From NCBI GenBank assembly GCA_003170275.1, contig PNAM01000089.1:33682-97681 (forward strand): DNA of 64,000 bases. The letters are read 5' to 3'. The translations under genes and the position numbers were made by a program. The DNA is from Myxococcales bacterium (GTDB lineage Bacteria > Myxococcota_A > Polyangia > Palsa-1104). This document shows, piece by piece, positions 9,637 to 17,032 of this stretch (positions within the stretch are counted from its first letter, which is position 1; each line of letters begins with the position of its first letter). The notes beneath the pieces were generated by a model, which was given only the letters and a program-made list of their open reading frames with translations, ran no database searches and was not told where the DNA came from.

Positions 9637-10294
9637 CGCTCTTCAGGAACGTCAGCTTCCAGCCGTCTTCGTCGGCGTGCAGCTCGAAGGTGAAGGCGGC
9701 GCCGCCGGCCGAGCCCGAGCCGCGCGCGGTGACCGCGTCCTTCTTGCGCACGAACGTGAACTTGCCCACGTCGACGACCTCGCCCGGATCGGCGAGCTGC
9801 ACCAGCACCGGCACCAGATCCTTCGCGACGTCGGAGGTGAGCAGCGCCTCGGTGACCATCGGCCCGAGCTGCACGCAGCCTTTGTGGCGCAGCTCCTGCT
9901 CCGCCTTCCAGGTGTGCGTCGGGAGGCGCGCGCGCAATCGCTGGACCTCGAGCTCGACGGAGAGCGGGCAGCCGACCAGCGTGTCGACCACGAAGCGCAG
10001 CTTGCCGGACGGCTTGCGGCGATCCTGGACGAACAGGTTGGTGTCGCCGGATCTCACCATCAGCACCGGTGGAGCGGGCGATCGGCTCGCGCGCACGATC
10101 TCGAGCTTGGGCAGCACCTCCTGCGCGATCGGCATGAGCTCGAACGTGAGCTGGTCGAGCTCCGCGGCCTGCGGCGGCTGGCGCGCGAGCGCGTCGTCGT
10201 AGAGCGCGCGCTGCTCGGGCGTGAGCGTGGCCAGGTCCTCTGGCTTGGCGCCATGCACGGTGAACGCGGCGATCAACGCCAACAGCACGATCAC
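9629..10294 (-). CDS. Uncharacterised exported protein
   Basis: A 221-residue protein with a GTG start at 10294 overlapping the TetR gene stop (GTGA), so it is probably co-transcribed with the regulator. The N-terminus (MIVLLALIAAFTVHG) is a short signal peptide or membrane segment. The rest is soluble, with two isolated cysteines (VGCPLS and KGCVQL) that could form a disulfide, and a C-terminal beta-rich stretch ending AFTFELHADEDGWKL. I do not recognise the family. Position suggests a role related to the TetR/PHM-like locus, but nothing in the sequence shows function. Confidence 0.65.
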   Translation of the reverse strand: MIVLLALIAAFTVHGAKPEDLATLTPEQRALYDDALARQPPQAAELDQLTFELMPIAQEVLPKLEIVRASRSPAPPVLMVRSGDTNLFVQDRRKPSGKLRFVVDTLVGCPLSVELEVQRLRARLPTHTWKAEQELRHKGCVQLGPMVTEALLTSDVAKDLVPVLVQLADPGEVVDVGKFTFVRKKDAVTARGSGSAGGAAFTFELHADEDGWKLTFLKSAT

Positions 10295-10887
10295 TTCTTG
10301 CCCACCCCGTTCAGGTAGAACTGCACCACTGCTTCTGCTTGCGCGTCTTCCAGCATCCCGCCCATCGGGCCGCCGAGATGCACCTGCGACCAGATGCTCA
10401 TCAGCCCGAACAGCGGCAGCGCCAGCAGCGGCGGCGCGCCCGGCCCGATCAGCCCGCCGGCCTGCGCCGCCTCGACGATCGAGGTGACGATCGAGAACGA
10501 AGGCATGAACAGCTTCCAGTAATCGATCGCCGGCGCGTCGCGCGGCGCCGAGTAGGCGGTGCGATAGATGAAGCGCGCCAGGTCCGGGCTCTCGCGCATG
10601 GTGCGGAAATCCGCGAGCACGAACGCGCGCAACCGCTCGAGCGCGGGCTTGGAGTCATCGGCCGCCGCGGCGTACCCGGTGCGCAGGCGCGCGAACACCT
10701 CCTCGCCGATGGTCTGGTACAGCCCCGCCTTGTTGCCGAAGTAGTAGTAGAGCATCGGCTTGGTGGTGCGCGCCGCCTTGACGATCTCCTCCACCGAGAC
10801 CTCGGCGAAGCCGTGCTCGGCAAACGCCTTCAGGGCGGTCCTGAACAGCCGTTCTCGTACCCCCTGCGGTTTATTTGACGCACGCAT
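10291..10887 (-). CDS. TetR-family transcriptional repressor
   Basis: A 198-residue TetR-type regulator. The N-terminal 60 residues form the typical helix-turn-helix: RLFRTALKAFAEHGFAEVSV, then VEEIVKAARTTKPMLYYYFGNKAGL. The C-terminal region is the variable ligand-binding helical domain and does not reveal the inducer. ATG 10887 is preferred to an in-frame TTG slightly upstream. It reads away from the PHM-like gene at 10945, and a palindrome between them (10894-10909) is the likely operator, so autoregulation and control of the divergent gene are inferred. The downstream exported-protein gene overlaps its stop codon. Confidence 0.92.
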   Translation of the reverse strand: MRASNKPQGVRERLFRTALKAFAEHGFAEVSVEEIVKAARTTKPMLYYYFGNKAGLYQTIGEEVFARLRTGYAAAADDSKPALERLRAFVLADFRTMRESPDLARFIYRTAYSAPRDAPAIDYWKLFMPSFSIVTSIVEAAQAGGLIGPGAPPLLALPLFGLMSIWSQVHLGGPMGGMLEDAQAEAVVQFYLNGVGKK

Positions 10888-10893
10888 CTTGTT

Positions 10894-10909
10894 TACCAAC
10901 CGGTAGGTA
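10894..10909. promoter_or_regulatory. Operator-like palindrome between the TetR and PHM-like genes
   Basis: The 16-base element TACCAACCGGTAGGTA is an inverted repeat centred on CCGG with one mismatched pair. It sits in the 57-base divergent gap, seven bases upstream of the TetR start. For the plus-strand gene it lies between a possible -35 (TTGTTT, 10889-10894) and a -10-like GATATA (10911-10916), where a bound TetR dimer would block transcription. Symmetry and position are seen; binding is inference. Confidence 0.6.
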
Positions 10910-10944
10910 TGATATAGGAACGAGGTCGAATCGGGGAGGACCCA

Positions 10945-11883
10945 ATGACACGCAACCTCGTGATCGCCTCCGTTCTCGTCGCTGCCGGATGTACTGGGAG
11001 TGGCTCGCCTGCCAACCCGAACTTGATCGATCCAGGGCCGGTTCCGGTCAACGGGATGCAGATCATCCTGCCCGTCATCAAGGACATCCAGCCGGGCACC
11101 GACAACGAGCTGTGCACCTGGACGGACACGATCGTCGACAAGGACCTCTGGGTGAAGAGCGTGCAGGGCATCCAGTCCGCGGCCGGGCACCACATCGTGC
11201 TCTACAAGACGAAGACGTATCAGCCGGGCGGGACCACGCGCAAGTGCACAGATGAGGACACCGCCACGCTGCGCTTCGTCGCCGGCGCGGGCGGCGAAGG
11301 CGTCAAGGAGGTCAACGAGGCGCCGGGGAACCTCGCCTTCACGATCGAGAAGGGCAACCAGATCATGATCAACCACCACTACATCAATGCGAGCCCCTTG
11401 CCGCACGATGTCCAGTCGGCGGTCAACATCGTCTACACCGATCCGAACGACACCAGCATCATCCCGAGCGGCGCGCTGGCGGTGGTCGATACCAACCTTC
11501 ACCTCGCGCCGGGCACGCCGTCGATCGACATCAACTGCACCATGCAGCAGAGCGTCAAGGCCTGGTACTGGATCCCGCACATGCACGCCTACGGCAGCGA
11601 GATCACCATCGATCACATCACCCCGGACGGCGTCTCGGAGCGGCTGTTCGACACGCCGTGGACCCCCGAGTACACGTTCCATCCGCCGACGATGGTGACC
11701 GATCCGACCACGCCCAAGTTGCTCAACAAGGGCGATCAGGTGAAGGTGCACTGCGCCTGGAACAACACCACCCAGAGCGAGCTGACCTTCGGCATCGAGA
11801 TGTGCGTGTTCTTCGCGCAGACCGTCGATGATCAGCACGTCGGCAACATCGCCTGCGACGCAGGTCAGTGGACCGACTTCTAG
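10945..11883 (+). CDS. PHM-like copper type II monooxygenase lipoprotein
   Basis: A 312-residue lipoprotein (MTRNLVIASVLVAAGC, lipobox VAAGC). The ligand pattern matches the copper core of peptidylglycine alpha-hydroxylating monooxygenase and dopamine beta-monooxygenase: a His-His pair in GHHIVLYKT (82-83), a further His in MINHHYINAS (144/145), His-X-His in PHMHAYG (212 and 214) and a Met in GIEMCVFF (286). Spacing (about 62, 68 and 73 residues) is close to that of rat PHM (His107/108, His172, His242/244, Met314). Six cysteines in the mature part (57, 101, 198, 270, 287, 304) suggest disulfides, as expected outside the cytoplasm. The inferred reaction is ascorbate- or reductant-driven C-H hydroxylation; the substrate is unknown. 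It diverges from a TetR gene and is followed by a one-base-overlapping Cys-rich lipoprotein gene. Confidence 0.8.
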   Translation: MTRNLVIASVLVAAGCTGSGSPANPNLIDPGPVPVNGMQIILPVIKDIQPGTDNELCTWTDTIVDKDLWVKSVQGIQSAAGHHIVLYKTKTYQPGGTTRKCTDEDTATLRFVAGAGGEGVKEVNEAPGNLAFTIEKGNQIMINHHYINASPLPHDVQSAVNIVYTDPNDTSIIPSGALAVVDTNLHLAPGTPSIDINCTMQQSVKAWYWIPHMHAYGSEITIDHITPDGVSERLFDTPWTPEYTFHPPTMVTDPTTPKLLNKGDQVKVHCAWNNTTQSELTFGIEMCVFFAQTVDDQHVGNIACDAGQWTDF

Positions 11884-12275
11884 TGCGCGCGCTCCTGCTC
11901 GGCGCCCTGTTGATCGGGGGCTGCGGCTCGGACGCGGTGCAGCCGGCGCCGCCCGATCTGTCGATGCGGGCGCTCGACATGACCGCCTTCAAGTCGGACT
12001 GCGGGTTCCCCGGCGACGTCGGCAACTCGCTCGGCGTCGGCAAGTTCTGCACCGCGCAGACCTTCGTCGCCGACTGCGGCAAGAACACCAAGGCGAACCT
12101 GTGCGCCAACCTGGGCAGCGACACCGACTTCTTCTGCACCTTCACCTGCTCGTCGACCGGCTCGGCCAACCAGTGCGGCGAGAACGCGGAGTGCGCGTGC
12201 CAGGGCGGCCAGTGCGGTTGCTTCCCGCTCGCGTGTGACACCGGGCCGCACCCCGACATGGCCTCGCACGATTGA
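11883..12275 (+). CDS. Cys-rich small lipoprotein
   Basis: A 130-residue lipoprotein, probably starting at GTG 11883, which overlaps the last base of the PHM-like stop codon; an in-frame GTG at 11868 is an alternative. The signal ALLLGALLIGGC ends in a lipobox. The mature domain carries about a dozen cysteines spaced like a small disulfide-rich module (DCGFPGDVG, FCTAQTFVADCG, FCTFTC, ECACQGGQCGC). No family can be named with confidence. Co-translation with the copper enzyme suggests an accessory or partner protein on the same membrane face (inference). Confidence 0.7.
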   Translation: MRALLLGALLIGGCGSDAVQPAPPDLSMRALDMTAFKSDCGFPGDVGNSLGVGKFCTAQTFVADCGKNTKANLCANLGSDTDFFCTFTCSSTGSANQCGENAECACQGGQCGCFPLACDTGPHPDMASHD

Positions 12276-12413
12276 GTTCGATATCGCGCGACAGGTTCGA
12301 TAACGCACGCCGTCACCCGTTTCAATCCGTATGATTTCCATTCATTAGATCATTTCGACGGTGGCACTGCGCTTGCTCTTCCTGGCGGCTTCAGTCCAGG
12401 GAGGACACACGGA

Positions 12414-13610
12414 ATGGCTACCATCGGGATCGACGCCGTCGCCATCGCAGTACCGAAGGGGTATGTGGAGCTCGCGGATCTCGCCGCTGCGCGCGGGGTG
12501 CCGCCGGGCAAGTATGTCGAGGGGCTGGGCGTCACGCGCATGTCGGTCGCGCGCGCGCACGAGGATCCGGTCGCGCTCGCGGCCAACGCCGCGCGCCGCC
12601 TGTTTGCCACCGCGGAGATCGATCCCGGACGGATTGGGCTGTGCGTCGCCGGCACCGAGACCGCGGTCGATCATTCCAAGCCGGTCGCGGCGTACCTGCA
12701 CCGCCTGCTCGGGCTGCCCGAGCGCTGCCGCGTGTTCGAGGCCAAGCACGCCTGCTTCGGCGGCACCGCCGGCCTGCTCGCGGCGATCGATTGGATCGCG
12801 TCGGGCTCCGCGCGCGGCCGCCAGGCGCTGGTGGTGTGCACCGACGTGGCGCGCTATGCGCTCAACAGCCCCGGCGAGCCCACCCAGGGCGCTGGCGCGG
12901 TGGCCATGCTGATCTCCGAGAACCCGCGCCTGCTGGCGCTCGAGCCCGGCATCTCCGGCTCGTACTCCAAGGACGTGAACGACTTCTGGCGCCCGCTGTA
13001 CACCAAGGAGGCGGTGGTCGACGGCCATCACTCGGTGCAGTGCTACCTCGACGCGCTCGCCGGCGCGTACGAAGGCTTCAAGGACGCGTCGCGCGAAGCG
13101 GGCTATCACCCGGACTCGCTGGTGCGGCGCTGCTACCACGTGCCGTACGGCAAGATGGCCAAGAAGGCCCATCGCCACGTCATGCAGCTCGAGGGCAAGA
13201 ACGAGGCGCAGGCCGACGCGTCGTACGTCGAGCAGGTGGCGACCTCGCTGCGCATGCCGTCGCAGGTCGGCAACATCTACACCGGCTCGCTGTACCTGGC
13301 GCTCACCTCGCTGCTCGAGGCCGAGGCCAGCGAGCTCGAGGGCAAGCGCATCGGCTTGTTCAGCTACGGCTCGGGCTGCACCGCCGAGTACTTCGCCGGG
13401 CGCATCCAGGCGGGCGCCGGCGCGTTCGTGGCCAAGCTCCAGCTCGCCGAGCCGCTCGCCGACCGTCGCTGCTACACGATCCCCGAGTACGAAGCGATCC
13501 GCCACGCGGACTCCGACGGGGACCGGCTGCCGCTCTCCGCCGAGCACGGCTACAACGGCTCGGTCGCGTTCCTCGGCGTCGACAACGAGCGCCGCGTCTA
13601 CTCCAACTAA
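12414..13610 (+). CDS. mvaS: Hydroxymethylglutaryl-CoA synthase
   Basis: A 398-residue HMG-CoA synthase, which condenses acetyl-CoA with acetoacetyl-CoA, the committed entry to the mevalonate route. The start (TIGIDAVAIAVPKGYVELADL) matches bacterial MvaS. Active-site residues are in place: Glu82 in AGTETAVD, nucleophilic Cys114 in KHACFGGT, and His242 in CYHVPYGKMAKKA. A Shine-Dalgarno GGAGG lies about ten bases before ATG 12414. It is monocistronic here: upstream is a 138-base gap with an unusually A+T-rich patch (about 12318-12358) that may hold the promoter. No other mevalonate gene is nearby. Myxobacteria also use HMGCS homologues in leucine-independent isovalerate and polyketide beta-branching pathways, but the full-length MvaS form favours isoprenoid synthesis. 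Confidence 0.95.
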   Translation: MATIGIDAVAIAVPKGYVELADLAAARGVPPGKYVEGLGVTRMSVARAHEDPVALAANAARRLFATAEIDPGRIGLCVAGTETAVDHSKPVAAYLHRLLGLPERCRVFEAKHACFGGTAGLLAAIDWIASGSARGRQALVVCTDVARYALNSPGEPTQGAGAVAMLISENPRLLALEPGISGSYSKDVNDFWRPLYTKEAVVDGHHSVQCYLDALAGAYEGFKDASREAGYHPDSLVRRCYHVPYGKMAKKAHRHVMQLEGKNEAQADASYVEQVATSLRMPSQVGNIYTGSLYLALTSLLEAEASELEGKRIGLFSYGSGCTAEYFAGRIQAGAGAFVAKLQLAEPLADRRCYTIPEYEAIRHADSDGDRLPLSAEHGYNGSVAFLGVDNERRVYSN

Positions 13611-14065
13611 CTCCTCAGCAGCTCCTCCAAGATCTTCTTGATGTCGTTCGGCTCGGCCTGGCCCTTGTGCGTCTTCATGAGGTCGCCGATCAGCTTGCCG
13701 GCCTGTTTGACATCGATAATGCCGAGCGCGGTCATGCGCTCTCGCACCAGCGTACGCAGCGCGGCCGCGTCCATGCCCTTGGGCAGGTAGCGCTCGCAAA
13801 ACTCGACCTCGAAGCGCAGCTGGGCCGCCTGCTCGGCGCCCCGCTCGCCGGCCTTTTCGAACTCCTCGAGCGCCTTCTGCAGCTGCTTGCGATAGGCGGC
13901 GATCACCTCGGTCACCAGCGCGTCGTCGACCTCGCCGGTGAAGCCCTTGGAGGTACGGCGCTCCATGATCTTGGTCTTGATCATGCGCACCACATCGAGG
14001 GTGCGTGAGTCCTTGTCCTTCATCGCCGTCTTCAAGGTGTCGTTCAGCTGCTGTTCGAGACCCAT
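13607..14065 (-). CDS. YqeY/GatB-domain protein
   Basis: A 152-residue YqeY-family protein related to the tail domain of the GatB amidotransferase subunit. Signatures: LDVVRMIKTKIMERRTSKG, AYRKQLQKALEEFEKAGE, YLPKGMDAAALRTLV and GKLIGDLMKTHKGQAEP. Family members are thought to bind tRNA or assist tRNA-dependent amidation, but most are uncharacterised. I chose ATG 14065 over ATG 14089 because GGAGG lies six bases before it and the family normally starts there. The gene diverges from the Tyr-rich surface protein and ends four bases inside mvaS. Confidence 0.9.
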   Translation of the reverse strand: MGLEQQLNDTLKTAMKDKDSRTLDVVRMIKTKIMERRTSKGFTGEVDDALVTEVIAAYRKQLQKALEEFEKAGERGAEQAAQLRFEVEFCERYLPKGMDAAALRTLVRERMTALGIIDVKQAGKLIGDLMKTHKGQAEPNDIKKILEELLRS

Positions 14066-14092
14066 CGCCGCCTCCGTGGTAAACTGCATACT

Positions 14093-15049
14093 ATGTCGAA
14101 ACTATCTTGCTTCGCGGTTCTTTTCGCCCTGGTGGGAGCCTCGTCCCAGGCGCGAGCGCAGCAACCGATCGACTCGGATGACGAGGACGAGCTGGCGCGC
14201 CAGCAGTACGCGGCGCAGCAGCAACAGCAGCCGCAGGAGCAGCCGCAACAGCAGGGCCCACCGGACGCGCCGCAGTACGGCTACGTGGGCGCGCATCCGA
14301 TCCCGTACGACCAGGGCTCGGGCTTCTGCTACATCGCCGGCGCGCACTTCCACCCGTACGCGCCGTTCGATCAGTATCTGTTCCGCCAGCAGGCCGGCTA
14401 CTTCTACTTCGTCGGCGACGTGGGTGACTTCGGCTACGCGCAGCAGACCTACGGCTACAACGGCAACCACCCGATCCCCGCCGAGTACGGCGGCGGGTAT
14501 TGCTACATCACGTGGCCGCACCGCCATCCGTTCGCGCCGCCCAACAATCTCACCTACAACTTCGTCGGCGGTTATTACGCGTACAGCGGCGGTTGGGATC
14601 CCTTGTACTGGAGCCAGCGCGACCGCTACGTCGGCTACTACGGCGGCTACTACCGCAACAACTACTACGGCAACCGCTACTACACGGTGCGGCCGCCGGC
14701 CGTCTATCGCCAGACGCTCGGCTGGGGCGCGCCCGGCGTGTATCGCCCGGGCGTGACGGTCATCGCGCCGGGTGGCGGGCGGATCACGATCGGCGGCGGG
14801 CGTGGCTACGCCCCGGGTCCGCGCGTGTATGGGACGCCGCCGGTGCGCGGATACGTCGCGCCGCCTGCGCGCGGGTACGTCGCGCCGCCGGCCCGTGGAT
14901 ACGTCGCGCCACCGCGGGTGTACGCCCCGGCGCCGCGCGTCTATGCCCCCGCGCCGCGCGTCTATGCGCCCGCGCCCCACGTCAATGTCGTCGTGCCGGC
15001 ACCGGCTCGCCGGCCTGCCGTGGTCGCGCCCGCACCGCGCCGCCGTTGA
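14093..15049 (+). CDS. Tyr/Gln/Pro-rich exported repeat protein
   Basis: A 318-residue exported protein with a cleavable signal (MSKLSCFAVLFALVGASSQARA). A Gln-rich segment (about 24-57) is followed by two copies of a module with consensus HPIP..G.G.CYI...H.HP.AP (about 66-88 and 127-150), then a Tyr/Gly-rich segment and a C-terminal tail of tandem repeats (RGYVAPPA and RVYAPAP, DNA 14846-14977) ending in a basic patch. The duplicated Cys/His module is reminiscent of exported proteins of myxobacteria, but I cannot assign a function. Composition suggests a cell-surface or matrix protein. Its stop overlaps the asparaginase start (TTGA). Confidence 0.75.
   Translation: MSKLSCFAVLFALVGASSQARAQQPIDSDDEDELARQQYAAQQQQQPQEQPQQQGPPDAPQYGYVGAHPIPYDQGSGFCYIAGAHFHPYAPFDQYLFRQQAGYFYFVGDVGDFGYAQQTYGYNGNHPIPAEYGGGYCYITWPHRHPFAPPNNLTYNFVGGYYAYSGGWDPLYWSQRDRYVGYYGGYYRNNYYGNRYYTVRPPAVYRQTLGWGAPGVYRPGVTVIAPGGGRITIGGGRGYAPGPRVYGTPPVRGYVAPPARGYVAPPARGYVAPPRVYAPAPRVYAPAPRVYAPAPHVNVVVPAPARRPAVVAPAPRRR
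14846..14977 (+). repeat. Tandem repeats encoding RGYVAPPA / RVYAPAP
   Basis: Two families of in-frame tandem repeats at the 3' end of the Tyr-rich protein gene. Three units encode RGYVAPPA (24 bases: 14846-14869 and 14870-14893; the third, 14894-14914, is 21 bases), then three 21-base units encode RVYAPAP (14915-14935, 14936-14956, 14957-14977). The second family differs from the first mainly by Gly to Val and loss of one Ala. High DNA similarity between units suggests recent slippage or unequal crossing-over. Confidence 0.9.
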
Positions 15050-16038
15050 AGTCCGTCCTCCTGCTCCATACCGGCGGCACGCTCGGAATGGCCGGGCGCC
15101 GGCCGACGCCGCTACAGCCCGACACCTGGTCGCAGGCGATCTTGACGCGCGTGCCGGAGCTCGCCGAGCTCGCCAATATCGACACGCGCATCTTGTGCAA
15201 CCTGGACTCTTCCGACATCGGGCCCGACGAGTGGGGCGGGCTGGTCGACGAGATCGCGGCCGCGCGCGCGTCGCACGACGGGATGGTGGTGATCCACGGC
15301 ACCGACACGATGGCCTACACCGCCTCCGCGCTGTCGTTCGCGCTCTCGGGGCTCGATCGGCCGGTGGTGCTGACCGGCTCGCAGCGCCCGCTCGGCGAGA
15401 TCCGCACCGACGCGCGGCGCAACCTGGTCGACGCGGTCGATCTGGCCACGCGCGACATTCCGGAAGTGGGCGTGTGCTTCGATGGGCAGCTCCTGCGAGG
15501 CAACCGCGCGTCGAAGGGCGACGCCTGGGCCTACGCGGCGTTCGCCTCGCCGGGCTGCCCGCCCTTGGCGCGGCTCGGGCTCGACGTCGAGATCGGCGCG
15601 CACGTGCGGCGGCCTGCGGGGCCGTTCGCTGCCGACGGGCGCTTCGATTCGCGCGTGGCCGTGTACCACGTGCTGCCGGGGATGGAGCCGGCCAACCTGC
15701 GCCGCCTCGCCGAGGGCATGCGCGGGCTGGTGCTGGCGGCGTTCGGCGTCGGCAACGTGCCCATGCGCACGCGCGCGGTGGCCACCGAGGTCAAGCGGCT
15801 GGTCGACGACGGGGTGACGGTGCTGGTGGTGACGCAGGCGCGCGCCGGATCGGTGGACCTGAGCCTGTACGCCAACGGCGTCGGGCTCGCCGACGCGGGC
15901 GCGATCTCGGGCGGCGACCTCGGGCTCGAGGCGGCGGTGACCAAGCTCATGCACGCGCTCGCGCGCTGGCCCGAAGAGGTCGCTCCGCGCCGCCAGTATC
16001 TCGAGGCCGACGTGGCCGGCGAACGAGCCGCGCGCTGA
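15046..16038 (+). CDS. ansA: Type I (cytosolic) L-asparaginase
   Basis: A 330-residue L-asparaginase hydrolysing asparagine to aspartate and ammonia. The start is TTG 15046, inside the TGA of the previous gene (TTGA), and gives LLLHTGGTLGMAG at residues 5-17 with catalytic Thr12; the second signature HGTDTMAYTASAL contains Thr86-Asp87. There is no signal peptide and the length is that of cytoplasmic type I enzymes. Upstream in-frame codons would give only low-complexity sequence, so TTG is preferred. The next gene overlaps by one base. Confidence 0.93.
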   Translation: MKSVLLLHTGGTLGMAGRRPTPLQPDTWSQAILTRVPELAELANIDTRILCNLDSSDIGPDEWGGLVDEIAAARASHDGMVVIHGTDTMAYTASALSFALSGLDRPVVLTGSQRPLGEIRTDARRNLVDAVDLATRDIPEVGVCFDGQLLRGNRASKGDAWAYAAFASPGCPPLARLGLDVEIGAHVRRPAGPFAADGRFDSRVAVYHVLPGMEPANLRRLAEGMRGLVLAAFGVGNVPMRTRAVATEVKRLVDDGVTVLVVTQARAGSVDLSLYANGVGLADAGAISGGDLGLEAAVTKLMHALARWPEEVAPRRQYLEADVAGERAAR

Positions 16039-17018
16039 TGCGAACGATGACCGCTGCGCTGCTCGCAATCCTTCTTCAGGCGATTCCGGCGAAGGCCGAG
16101 TCACCCGCGCCGCCGGTTCTCGACGAGATCAAGCGGATCGCGAGACAGGCCGAGCCGCGCTGCAAGACCCCGTGGGTCAAAGACTTCATCAAGGCTGCGC
16201 AGCAACTTCCACCGGTCGGCAATCGTCGCTTCTTCCACACCGCCGACAAGAGCGCGTACTTCACCGAAGAGGAGGCCGCCAAGCTTCCCAAGGTCGAGCG
16301 GGCGGCGCTGACGGCACGCGAGGTCGACGAGGAGATCTACTACGCGCGGATCACCGATCCGCTCGGGTACCTGCGCCCGATGGAGGTGCTCGCGGCTGCG
16401 GGCTTTCAGCCGGCTGGCAAGCGCCTGGTCGATTTCGGATACGGCAACATCGGGCAGCTGAAGATGCTCGCGTCGATCGGCGCCGACGCGCTCGGCATCG
16501 AAGTGGATCCGCTGCTGCCGAAGCTCTACGCCCGAGACGTCGGCCCGTTGGGGAGCGGCCGCGTGCGCGTGTTGCACGGCTACTTCCCGACCGACCCGAA
16601 GCTCGTCGAAGCGATCGGTCGCGGCTACGATCTGTTCCTCTCCAAGAACACGCTCAAGCGCGGCTACGTGCGCCCGGCGGTGCCGGTGGAGCCGAAGAAG
16701 CGAATCGACCTGGGCAGCGATCAGGCGTTTCTCGCAGCGGTGCGCGACACGCTCAAGCCGGGCGGGCTGTTCCTGGTCTACAACTTTGGTCCGGCGCCGG
16801 CCGCGCCCGGCAAGCCGTACGTGCAGATGGGCGACATTCGCTGCCCGTTCGAGAAGGCCACGCTCGAGCGGGCGGGGTTCGAGGTGCTCGCCTACGACGT
16901 CGACGACAACCGCGAGGGGCGCGCGGTCGCCAAGCTGCTCGAGTGGGACAAGGGGCCCGATGCGATGGAGCTCGAGCACGGGCTGTTCGCGATGTACACG
17001 CTCGCGCGGCGCAAGTAG
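16038..17018 (+). CDS. SAM-dependent methyltransferase-like protein with a signal peptide
   Basis: A 326-residue protein with an apparent cleavable signal (MRTMTAALLAILLQAIPAKA) followed by a class I methyltransferase fold: motif I LVDFGYGNIGQLKML (about 130-144), motif II with GIEVDP (about 153-158), and a later DTLKPGGLFLVYNFGP strand typical of post-I motif IV/V regions. Most such enzymes are cytoplasmic because S-adenosylmethionine is, so an exported copy is odd. Either the N-terminus is a membrane anchor facing inward, the protein acts outside with another cofactor, or the signal prediction is misleading. It starts at ATG 16038, overlapping the asparaginase stop by one base. Confidence 0.7.
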   Translation: MRTMTAALLAILLQAIPAKAESPAPPVLDEIKRIARQAEPRCKTPWVKDFIKAAQQLPPVGNRRFFHTADKSAYFTEEEAAKLPKVERAALTAREVDEEIYYARITDPLGYLRPMEVLAAAGFQPAGKRLVDFGYGNIGQLKMLASIGADALGIEVDPLLPKLYARDVGPLGSGRVRVLHGYFPTDPKLVEAIGRGYDLFLSKNTLKRGYVRPAVPVEPKKRIDLGSDQAFLAAVRDTLKPGGLFLVYNFGPAPAAPGKPYVQMGDIRCPFEKATLERAGFEVLAYDVDDNREGRAVAKLLEWDKGPDAMELEHGLFAMYTLARRK

Positions 17019-17032
17019 TCGCGCGCGGCGCG

